A DNA stretch of 64,000 nt from Fragilaria crotonensis (lineage: Eukaryota > Bacillariophyta > Fragilariophyceae > Fragilariales > Fragilariaceae): contig JAKSYS010000104.1 of assembly GCA_022925895.1 (NCBI GenBank), forward strand, positions 56,787 through 120,786, written 5' to 3'. A model generated the notes under the pieces. The model did not search any database, was not told where the DNA came from, and worked only from the letters and a program-made list of their open reading frames with translations. Made by a program: the position numbers and the translations under genes. Below are positions 11,850 through 22,416 of the stretch, piece by piece (the stretch's first letter is position 1; each line of letters opens with the position of its first letter).

Positions 11850-13010
11850 TTGTCTCTTGTTTTGAGTGATGCTCTATGGGAGCACTTTGGAAAAGTTGGC
11901 ATGTTTGAAAGTGGTAAAGATAAGCGCTGTTATGGAAACACAATTGAATACTCCATCAATCGGGCCAAGCACAATTTGTGCCCAACCAGAAACCCGTCAG
12001 ATTGGACAGGGGCGGATGCTCATGAACAGATGAGTTCTCTTGGAAGTTTCACCGACACGTCGGTCACTCTAGGATCTGGTAAAGTATTCCATGATAACAC
12101 ATCGCGGTTCCCGTCCTCAGCGTTTGACAAGGACTTGACGGCGACACGCTTCCGAATGTTCCTGTAGTACTGACTGGATGTTGCGACGATTGGAAAGCGT
12201 TTTCCTCCCGGATGTTCCTGGAACCTCGATGATCTGGCTTCTAGATACTCCCCGCTTGTCTCGTTGGATGGCGGACCTTCCTTTGCCAGGATGTCAATTT
12301 GTAGTGCGAAAGTATCTCTGTCAGAGTACAAACGATACTGTGCCAACAATGCGGACGACGACAGCGCACCACTCTACGTCTTTGATCCAGATTTTCTTTC
12401 ACCCGATTCAACATTTTGCAATGGCGATTCCGTGCAGGACGAGTTTACGATACCGCCCTGTTTCTCTCACGATGAAATGGCGTGCTGCAACGGTTCGAGG
12501 TTCCGACCACTGCCTCCAGCTTGGCTGCTAGTGGGGGCTGCCCGCAGTGGTACACCTATCCATAATCATCCCATGACAGTTGCTTGGAATGCCCTGCTCT
12601 CAGGATGCAAGTTATGGTGCTGTCTTCCACCAACAGTACCGGAAAGTAGGTTACTACTGAACAACAATACGACCGACCGGCATTTCGATTCTGGTGAGAG
12701 CGAAGATGACGATGGTCACGATGATGAGTTTTTTGATTTGTCCGCACTTCAGTGGTTTGAACAGTGCGATCCTCTGTCTGAGAATACCTTTATTATTGTC
12801 CAACATCCAGGCGAAGTGGTGTTCGTCCCTGTCGGTTGGTTCCATGTGGTCTTGAACGTAACAACGTCCACTGCCATATCCATGAGTTTAACACTCAGAA
12901 AGGATCTTCCCGACATCCTCTCCATGCTAGCCGAAACTGATACCGAGTTTGCTGTGTTTTGGAAGAAGCGGCGAGAAGAACAACCAGTACAATCACAATC
13001 AAAACCGTAA
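11850..13010 (+). CDS. JMJD6-like JmjC/cupin-8 protein (5' end uncertain)
   Basis: The C-terminal half reads cleanly and matches the JmjC fold of the JMJD6 group: LYVFDPDF, PPAWLLVGAARSGTPIHNHP, TVAWNALLSGCKLWCCLPP, and late VVFVPVGWFHVVLNVT. These enzymes are Fe(II)/2-oxoglutarate oxygenases acting as lysyl hydroxylases or demethylases. The usual metal triad H-x-D...H is seen as H-N-H...H, so Fe binding may differ. Upstream, NVPVVLTGCCDDWKAF (about 12150-12200) is the expected strand before the catalytic domain, but it is in another frame; changes lie near 12150 and 12205. The N-terminal part (SDALWEHFGKVGMF) could be the tail of an F-box-like region. The region starts directly after an acceptor-like TAG, so at least one upstream exon is probably missing. 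The C-terminal domain is fairly certain; the start is not. Confidence 0.65.
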
Positions 13011-13600
13011 CGGGGCGGTGGGCATTGCAACAAAATGTCAAATGCCAACCGGGAACTATTCCTTCTGGCGGCGGCATTGTTGCCCGCCAAGCCGCTGCGC
13101 CGGGAAAACGCAACTTTTCAGCTAAGACATGTTAAATCGTTTGAAATATAGTCCTACTAGGGTTTCATTCTATGCACATTGGAGAGCCACGCTTACTATT
13201 GGAACAATCTTGGCGGTTAGCGTCGAGATCTCTACTAGAAGCAGCGAAGCCACCAATTGACGCTGTGCGTCGGTAACATCAACGCGGAGCTAGCAACCAC
13301 TAGTCATTTCCTACTTGAAATAGGCAGTAAGGTCAGAGTGGCGGATAGCACGTTTGTGAGCTTCGCCGTATTGGAGGACTACCGGAAGTAGTCACATCTA
13401 TCAACAGCATTTTCCACTCAACTTAATCCGATGGTACTGTAATATCATGAAATGACGGACTGGTACGTACAAGCGGTTCTACTAGTACCGTATTGACAGG
13501 GAATTCGGAGTTTGGACCAGGGATACGCACAATAATATTGCTATTGTATTGTTGTTTTCGAATTCACACAAAAAATATAGATTGCAATAATCGTTTCCGC
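13011..13600. other. Spacer, no gene seen
   Basis: Non-coding stretch between the JmjC gene and the first 31-bp repeat array. No feature recognised. Confidence 0.4.
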
Positions 13601-13747
13601 CAATACAATATATTGCAATATGAACAAACACCAATACAATATATTGCAATATTTCTTTCGACCAATACAATATATTGCAATATTTTAGTTCGACAATACA
13701 ATATATTGTATTGTATTGCATAGACAATATACTGCAATATATTGTTG
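13601..13747. repeat. 31-bp minisatellite array, left
   Basis: The core CAATACAATATATTG begins at 13601, 13632, 13663 and 13694, a fixed 31-bp spacing. Each unit is CAATACAATATATTGCAATAT plus about 10 variable bases. The array ends in shorter ATATTG variants. The core contains the palindrome CAATATATTG. A matching array with the same period lies at 14536-14697. Confidence 0.85.
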
Positions 13748-14132
13748 AGTTTGGCAAGACTGTACTATATCTACTGTGCTACTGATACCAACGCAGCGTC
13801 AGTGTATCATACTGAAATCGGTGGGCTACTAATAAATCATGAACTGAGATTTAACCGCCGTTTTCTTCTAGTTGAAACTTGAAACCATATGCACTTACGA
13901 CCATCTTTTCACACTACAATTCCAACTTCGAATCCTTGAGGCTGGTGCATCCCATGGCAACCAAGCAGGCTAATCCTTGATCATGTTAATGACATAGTAT
14001 GATAAGAGCTAAAAAGTGTCAGTAGATTTAACATGTACTCGGAGTAGAATATAGATCACTGCACTTTACCAATCCTGCTCCTCTTGGCCTCCTTCACCTT
14101 TGCCTTTGTCCTGTTCCTTGTCCGACTCCGCA

Positions 14133-14501
14133 TCATCCCTGCCATTTGCAACCGAAGCAACTGTGGACAAATTCCACAGCTGTCTGTTTTGCATCTAGTG
14201 TTTTTGTGCTTAACCTGCGCCAGTGAGGACAAAATACTCGCTTTGCCATGGAGAAGAGTCTCTCAACCACACATGAGGTTGGAAGCAAAAACCTCGTGTT
14301 GATATACTTGCTGCCTTCAGTCTTGTCTTGCACACGTTGTCGCTTGAGTGCTTGCTCAGCAAAGGACAGCTCACCATCATGATCCTCGCAGTTGCTTCCT
14401 TCTGCTATCGTGTCCTGCAACGAGCGACAAAGAAGGACTTGTACTGAGAGAGTGGTTTGCTCGACGCCATCGAAAAAAGATATCCACATTTTCAAGTGCA
14501 T
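14133..14501 (-). pseudogene. hAT transposase fragment, C-terminal dimerisation region
   Basis: The frame holds LPTSCVVERLFSMAKRVF followed by RRLSTKTLDAKQ, the signature of the hAT family C-terminal dimerisation domain. Only about 120 codons remain. The BED finger and the catalytic region are absent, because the upstream side runs directly into the right minisatellite array. The fragment sits between two 31-bp repeat arrays, so the whole 13.6-14.7 kb block may be one non-autonomous hAT derivative with iterated ends. It cannot encode an active transposase. Confidence 0.75.
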
Positions 14502-14535
14502 CTTGAGATTGCACGCATTTCACTGTATACAGGTA

Positions 14536-14697
14536 CAGTACAATATATTGTACAATATATTTGTATTGTTTGACTTATCAATACAATATATTGATATTGT
14601 CAGAGTTAACAATACAATATATTGATATTGTTCGACTGACCAATACAATATATTGGTAACAATATATTGCAATATATTGTAATACAATCTATTGTTG
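14536..14697. repeat. 31-bp minisatellite array, right
   Basis: The core CAATACAATATATTG begins at 14579, 14610 and 14641, again 31 bp apart, with degenerate ATATATTG units on both sides. The spacer TTCGACTGAC before the unit at 14641 resembles TTTCGAC before the unit at 13663 of the left array, so both arrays are in the same orientation. Confidence 0.85.
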
Positions 14698-16124
14698 CGC
14701 ATCCCTGGTTTGGACGACACCCCCTACGGGATACGGGAGCACTTGCCTACTCCGAGAACTCTGGAGCTCTGGAGCCTGGGAGTAGATCTTTAGATCTTAC
14801 TAGGTCTACTGGTACTCGTACTACTGCATGACTTAGGATGAGGGATGTGGTGCAAGATTCCTGCATTAATGTAAATGGTACCAGGTACGTTGTCGTCGTT
14901 CCTGCATAAATGTAAATCGTATTCGTCGGTCCCACGCCCCCATTTCCCAGGGCGTACAGTGTAGCCAAGGTACCAGGTACTTCGAGCCTTGTGGACCTGG
15001 AGTTGAACTCCTGTTGATTCTGTGTTCAGTTCCTATCATGGTCCTGTATCATAGACATCATGAATCAAGATGGTATCGTCATCACATGTCTCATGACAGG
15101 TTGGCTGCCATAAGACTAATCCCGAGAAATCTTTTGCATGATGGCTAAAAATCCTTCACCTGTCCAACAGCCTGCACCACTGTTGACAACAGGCGACTCA
15201 CAGACAGCTCCAAGTACTACGGTACGCTACATTCCCACGGCCAATACAGTAACAGATTTCACTGCTACGTACTCCGGAGTATACCTCATAACTCACATGA
15301 TTCGCAGTGCTATGGTCTAGTACTGTAGTATTCCGGAGTTCGGACTGTGAAGTCCACAGTAGTGGCAGCTTCTGATCGTCGACGCTTACGAGTACCAGCT
15401 ACTAGCGGTAGTACCGGTAGTCATCACATCGAGATTTGAACCGGTAAATGACGGTTGAAAGTAAAGATCGTCTAGGTTGGGGTGGTTAATTAGACGTTAT
15501 TATGGAGCATTATCGACGAGCTTTTTCCCTCCAAGGGGTCATAGTCGTAGTCGTCGCATAATTAGTAATTAGTCCGGCAGACACCGCCAACTGCGACAAA
15601 CCTGGTACAGAGTTACAGTACGAGTAAAATTCTGGATAGTGTCTTGCTTGTTGCATACCCATCGAGATGGCGAATCATTTTGGGCAATACTGGAGGTTTC
15701 CATTACTACCGCGACTTGGTCACCGAGACTGGATTTCACGACCAGCGGCATTCGACATAAGCGCAACATATATGTAGATTGTCGTATTCCAGCGAGAGAT
15801 TTAGACATCAAGGGCGATCCCGAGTCCTCCTTTAATTTTATGCCTTTGCTTAAGTGGACTGCTAACCAGTACCAGGAACCCGGTACTGCACATAGTAGTC
15901 GCAGGTCGCAGGTTTACGACTAATCTTGTTCTTTGTCGAGATTGCAGGTGATGGTTTAATGTGTATGCTTAACTTTGTGCGCTGAGTTCATTCATCTTCG
16001 ATCGGAAACGTTGCAGACTGCGAAAAGAAGAGACCTCCACAGCAAGACGTGCTATCGATTGAATTAATTTGAAACCAATCGATCCACTGAGCCTTTTATC
16101 ACGCCACTGTTAGCATTAAGCAAC
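14698..16124. other. Spacer upstream of LRR gene 2
   Basis: GTAC-rich in its first part. No coding region recognised. The last 150 bases before the ATG at 16125 should hold the promoter, but I see no clear element. Confidence 0.45.
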
Positions 16125-18759
16125 ATGACGAGTGATCTCAGTAAAGGTTCGTTGCCGGAATCCCGTTTTCTTTGCGTTCTCATCACTCATTGTTATGTCA
16201 TCCAACCGTCTCACTAATTTCCATTCAACCCACGACAGACCTTATTCCAAGCTTTGAAGCTTGTCCTGTACAGACTAGTCGAAGACGCCCAACTCTCGAA
16301 TTCGCAACGCCGCTTGTCGACGGTCATGGGGACCTCGAGACGGATAAAAGAAGAAGAAAAGAAAAAGACTTCTAAACTGACGGCTCGGCGTCTCGAGTAA
16401 AGTCATCAAAAGACGATTTCAGTGCCAGTGGTGTGGAAGCAGTCAGGAAGATGAAGAACTTCAACACGGCGCTGGCGTTCCAGGATGGTCCGATGGGGAG
16501 AGTGGTTTCACGGATGTCACGGAAGCCACCCAAAAGTGGGAGAACTCGGGAATGAACAGGAGCGTCGGCCCGACGCTCCGGCGACAGTGCCAGGTATTCA
16601 ATACGTATCTCGTGAGGATCATCAGCAAGCTGAGGCTCATCTAAGGGCGAAGGACCCACGTTTAAAGCATCGTGTATCGATCGAGAGGTCGAAAGTTTCT
16701 TCGTCCGTGATGAGCAACAAAGCCGCGGAAGAGGCTTCACGCTCGAGGTGTGAATCTCCAGGTACTCTGTACGACCGCAAGATGGCAGCCCACGAAGAAG
16801 AGTTGACTAGGAAAGCCTCCCTGGATCCGGATGCTTTGATCCGGGATCAGCGTCAGGGTCGGGAGGGGTTCGGCAATGATGGACGTGATGGTGGTAAAGC
16901 ACCATCATCGTGGAAAAGACCAAGTACAAGTCGGAAGGCAAAGACGATGACGCCGGGCCTCAAGATTTTGAAAAATTTGTTGATGACTATGACGCGCGTC
17001 AAAGTGGCGTTAGCAGTCAGACGCATGCCACAACGCAAGTTATCGAGTCACATGGCAGAGTTGGGGCGCCTGATGTCGAGTACGGAGTTATGAATGGTGG
17101 CTACAGCAAAGAAGACGAATTCACGGACGAAGATGTTGCCATTGCCATTGCTGTGGACGATTCCTATTACGAGAACCAAGACCATTACCACCACGCAATT
17201 GAATACAGCCCGGATGCGAAGCCGCCTATCATAAAGAACCGTCGCTTCCAATTTTATATCCTTACAGCGATGGTGATGATACTTATCTGCGCCTCAATCT
17301 TGATTGCTGTTCCTATAGTAATAGCGAACCGATCTACAACAAGCTCATTGACCGACTCTCCCACGCAGGCCCCAAGTACTGCGGCCGAGGGAATGTATCG
17401 CGAACAATTCATTGCTGTCGTCGGGCCGCAAGTGGACGTGGATGGGTCACCACATGATCGCGCTGCGAATTGGATCATGTTTGAAGATCCACAGCGTCTC
17501 ACACCCTCAGCGACAATCTCATCCAAAGGTACCTTTTGGCATTGTTCTATTTCATGACGTCAGACAATGAAGAGAATCCGTGGAGGTCTTGTGGGCGTCC
17601 ACAAGGAACCGTGGATACTTGCGAGTTTGAGAAATTCACTATACTCCCGAACGACACGATCACCTTCGTACCAGAAATGGCTACGCCGTGGCTCAGTGAC
17701 CAGCACGAGTGTGAATGGGTTGGAATCACTTGCGACGTTGGCGATGCAGGTTCCATCGTTGTGGCGCTTGATGTCTGTAAGTATTCTGTTTCCGGGAACG
17801 AATTATGATGCGTCCATGATGCTTCGTTTCTTACAAGATGATTCTCGTTCGCAACCCCAGGGGGGCAAAATCTCAAAGGATCAATTCCAACTGAGCTGAG
17901 TCAGATCACTTTCCTACAGTCAATCTCACTCGGATATAACAATTTCACCGGGACCCTTCCCGTCGAGATCGCCGAAATGCGTTACTTAGTTAACCTTGAA
18001 CTCATTGGTAACCAACTGACTGGAAGCATTCCACCAGAATATTGGAGAGCAATTAATCTGCAGGGATTGAACCTTGTCGAAAACGCCCTCTCAGGAATGA
18101 TAAGCACAGAGGTTGGGCTCTTGACGAACTTGAAGGGACTCCACTTGAGTTCTAATAGCCTTGAGGGACCTTTACCAACGCAAATTGGAAGCCTGCAGTT
18201 CCTCTCATACTTAAGGACGGACAAGAACCAACTTACTGGAGCCATCCCCACCGAATTTGGAAACCTAAGTCACCTGCAGGAGCTCTGGTTGCATGAAAAC
18301 TTGATGTCAGGGACGATCCCTACCGAATTCGGACTCATGCCTGCAGTGTCGGAGATTCGAATTGGCAGCAACCGGTTCTACGGAACGATTCCGAACGAAT
18401 TGTGGGACAACAAGACGCAGCTGCAAGAGCTGGATCTTAACGACATGCTGCTGAGCGGATCATTAAGTACCAGGATTGGTGAACTTTCGTCCCTGGTGGC
18501 ACTCCGTGTTCGCAGGAATCATTTGACGGGTACGGTTCCTACAGAGATTGCGCAGCTCGGCAACCTTCGTTTGGCATGGTTGCATCTGAATCAATTCTCT
18601 GAGTCCATACCGTATCAGATTTGCTCTCGCGTTGGCCCGGGACGCCTTCAGTTCCTGAATGCTGATTGTGGTCCAACTGGTGCTCCAGCACAAGAGTGTG
18701 AGTGCTGTACGGGATGTTGCGATCGCAACACTGAACTTTGTCAGTTGACAGATGACTAG
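16125..18759 (+). CDS. LRR single-pass transmembrane protein, gene 2
   Basis: Paralog of the gene at 5.5 kb with the same plan. A tiny first exon (16125-16146, MTSDLSK) is joined through intron 16147-16238 to DLIPSFEACP. A long low-complexity N-terminal part with several frame changes (about 16370-16900) contains TVPGIQYVSRED, like the P-G-A motifs of gene 1. The conserved lead-in AIEYSPDAKPPIIKNRRF precedes the membrane segment (17249-17320, rich in I/L/V); gene 1 has AIEYDPDSKPPLMKNRRF. Another frame change lies near 17530. Intron 17777-17860 (GTAAGT...CAG) precedes the LRR exon, which is open from 17861 to the stop: about ten LRR units (LTGSIPPE, LTGAIPTEFGN, MSGTIPTEFG) and the cap ECECCTGCCDRNTELC. 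Function inferred as cell-surface or endomembrane recognition. Confidence 0.78.
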
Positions 18760-21700
18760 CTCATAATTGAGTATATATGCATACCGGCGTTGTTCAACCC
18801 TCTTCCAAGCGCCCGCATAAGCCGATGGTAGTACTTGGTAGGATTAAAGCCGTGGTATCCGTTCAAGCAGAAATGTACTTGTTTCTGACTAGTGCACCAT
18901 TCGCTTCAACCTAATTATTGGATTGTACTTGCTTGTGTTTGTTGTACGTGAGCGATCGAATGGTTAGATAGGAATGCCTTGCTGAGTAAAGCCGGCAAGC
19001 CATGTGCGATACGACCTTAGGCAGGGTAAGGGTATGGTCACAGGTAGACTAAAATGCTCTACCATCCACACTGTTCGTAGACACATCGGTCATTAAAGTC
19101 AGTTGGCCCATCCAGAAATGTGTCATAGGGGTAAAACACAAGGACATCGGTGTCGAGTACAATTGTTTTAGCATTTTCACCATGCTGATGTCTGTGGATC
19201 AAAAGGGGTACTGTAGTACATAATATAAAGTATATTGGCGGGCAAATGAGATATTCTGATCATTACGCCTGCCTTGCCATATCCCCTGCTCCTCAAAATT
19301 CTTGAACAAAATTCAAACATGACATAATGAGAGACCAATTGTCCTAAGAAGCTTCGATTAGCCCAGATAAATGACGGATAATGCATCAAGCATCTAATGA
19401 TGCATTTTCTTGTTGGAGTTTCCCGTCCAAAACGTTGACAGAGGTTCTCAGAAGCTGGAGCCCATCACGCAAATTTGCCCCGCGAAGACCTTAATTTCGG
19501 ACAAAGAAACAGATCTAACTCTACACACAGCCTGTCATCACCAACGTTACCTTCGTACACTTAACGCACCAATCAACGAATTGGGTGAGCAGCTCAAATT
19601 GATGCTCAGAGCCAGTGCAAAACTCAAAAAGTCCAAACACAACTACACTACCCGAGGTTGGTTTTCCGCAAAGTCACTTGTTCCCGTACTTATAGTACAA
19701 ACACTCAGAGGACTCCTGGTTAAATAGTTCTAGTCAAGAAAGCCTTGCATGGAAATAGCAAGGATGTGCTGGAGTACTGGTTTGCCACCATTGCTAAAGA
19801 AAAGCTGCTGCTGAGCATTCAGGTGGACATTCTGATGCCAGTATTTGAAAACATACACATTGAGCACTATCATCATTCGTCCTCCTGGTGGGGAATGCAA
19901 AGCAAATGATGTTTTGGTTTAATGTCAGAATTTTCTGTATTCAAGGTCAGAGGAGCACCACTAAACCTGAACAGAGGGAGTATTCATCTGAGGAATTACT
20001 GTACGAGCAGAAGGAGGTTCTGGCTTTGCTGACCCACCAAAAGTAGGGGCTTTGGCTACTGCTCGTTGATGAGGAGGTTGGTTCAAATACATTGCAGACA
20101 AAAGACAGGTGCGGTGAGAAGCTTAATTCCAAAGCGTGGCAACAACCACACACACTTCACTGTTGCGTTATTATCGGGTTTACTGGCTGCTGCATTGTGC
20201 CTAGTAGTAACAATAACGCTTCAATTGTGAGGGACCTTAAGGGATTCTGCAACTTGATGCCGAATACTTGTTAACTAAGGCATTGTTCTTAAGAAGCTTG
20301 TTTTGGTTAAACAAGGGGTACTAGAATCAGTGGCTCAAATCCATTTTTCTGGTATGCATAACAGGTAGTGACAGAGGTGCATTTTTGGATGTCCCCTGTA
20401 TTGTGGATTCAGAGAAACAACTGATAAAAGGAGGCAACAAAAGCTCTTGGATGTTTGGTCAGAAAGTGACTATTGATAATCAAAAAGAGTGGGTGGATGG
20501 TAGTCTAAACTCTAAACCTTCACCTTGACAATCTCAAGTGTTTAGTTTATCGGTAATGGTCAACGGTCAGGGCACTTCATGTGATAGAAATGCAGTCATG
20601 TCAGTCTTGCGGTGAAATCAAACCAATCGGTATGAGACTCGGGGTTTCCGTCAAGAGGAGAAAGGGGTTATAGTGACAGCAACATTGCTGAACATATATA
20701 GTATCATTGTCACCTAATGCATCGATAACATGCTGGAGTCACCGTTTTACTATACGGTATACGGTACGGTAAGGTCGAGATTCTCAAGTACTACTACTAC
20801 GTATGCGCTTTACTAGTCACATAACTTCAATCAGTGTCCTTCGTCTGGGACACTGGGACTGGGACATCCGGAATCCGGATTGTATGTTTGTCGGTTCTAC
20901 GATGGCACAACTAGAGGTTCATTTCCGGTCTTTCGTACAAACATGCCACTTCGTCGTCATTAACGGCTGATGTCCAAGTTACAGAGTACTGTAGTATGAT
21001 TGTTACCAGGTAGTGTTCCTGCCATGAGTCATCAGTCATCAGGTAATGCATTATGTCAGCAGTCAGCAAGGTAGATGTACGATGTATGCTGTATTCTGTA
21101 CTCGGTATGCTGTATCTGCTGCTGTAGAATACGATGAACGTTGATATGCATACGAGAAGCGAGAAGTACTTGTACACTGTACACCTCCGAGTTCTTATAA
21201 GTTAATGTAGTACTCCGGGTACTACTACAGTAGTCATCAACAGAGTACTACTCACAACCACTCTACTCTATAGTACGTATACCTGGTACCTGGTACCTGG
21301 TACTACTTCGGAGTACTGGAGTACTACAGTACTTCGTACGGCATATCTGTATGCACTATGCACTCTACCAGGTGGTAGGTTGTAGTACTACCTGGTACGT
21401 AGTATGCTCTATATGCATACCTGTATCAAATGGGGATACGCACTATCAGCATATGTTCGGTTTTTTATTATGCCCGGACTACGCCGACGACATAAATCAT
21501 CAACAATCAATCGTACAATCGTACCACATAAAAATGGCTTGGAACCAATAGTTTCACAAGAGTTTTAAATTACTATATCTCCGTAGAAACATAAATGTTC
21601 AACGAACGGTTCTTATATCATTGATCCTTCATCTGCTTGTCAACAGCAATGAGGAATGATCAAAGTACTGGAGCAAGATCCGAATTGCCTATCGATGATA

Positions 21701-22416
21701 TACAAGTCTTCGTTTTTCATTTACTGGCTCAAAGTCGTGTATAAATATAAATACATATATAGATAATATTTTATATTCCGTTCTTTTTATTTTTCACAAG
21801 AGTTTGATGAGTGAATCGTCAATCGAAATTCGTATTGGTACAGGGTTTTGTACGAGCTGTTTGTACCACACAGTGTTGAACAAACGCCAAGTGGAATTCT
21901 CTCAAACGTATGAAAATATTCATAACTGTAGCTTGTAGAAATTGGGAGGGCATCCTCGACATGTGAAAAATGGTCGCGCAACAATGTTTTGACGTCTCAT
22001 CTGCAGTATGCGTTTTTTAGAGAATTGAGCATTTAAAATGCTCTCCTATCAGCAGAACATATCTCTATTGGCTATCTGAGGAGAGCTTTATAATAGGTCC
22101 CGGTGTGAAATTATGGAAAATGGATTGTTTTTGTGTAGAGTTCCTTGAATTTCACAAGAGATTGGTTCAGAGCCAATTTATCGTGTCAAAGCCATTTTTA
22201 TGTGGTACTACCACTTCAAGTGTTCAAGAGTTCAGCAAGTACCTGGCTGTACGTTTCCTACAACTCCATCGTACGACCACACCTGTAGAATTCTACAGAG
22301 ACATTTGACGACATTTACTCCCTTGTAAAGTCCTCTGGAATGCAGAATACGTCCAAACAAAAATCATAAAATCAGAAACCAACAGCAACACAGCTGTCTG
22401 AGCTGTACCAGGTACC
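18760..22416. other. Long spacer with anonymous debris
   Basis: No family is recognisable. Short frames at 19410-19850 and 19980-20270 (+) could be old transposon pieces. The part 20740-21430 is extremely rich in GTAC palindromes, including a short tandem of CCTGGTA near 21282-21303. AT-rich sequence follows up to the cyclase gene. Confidence 0.4.

Noticed and set aside
15639-15923. Plus-strand frame of 94 codons
   Set aside because: Not recognised, with stops on both sides and no splice sites that extend it.
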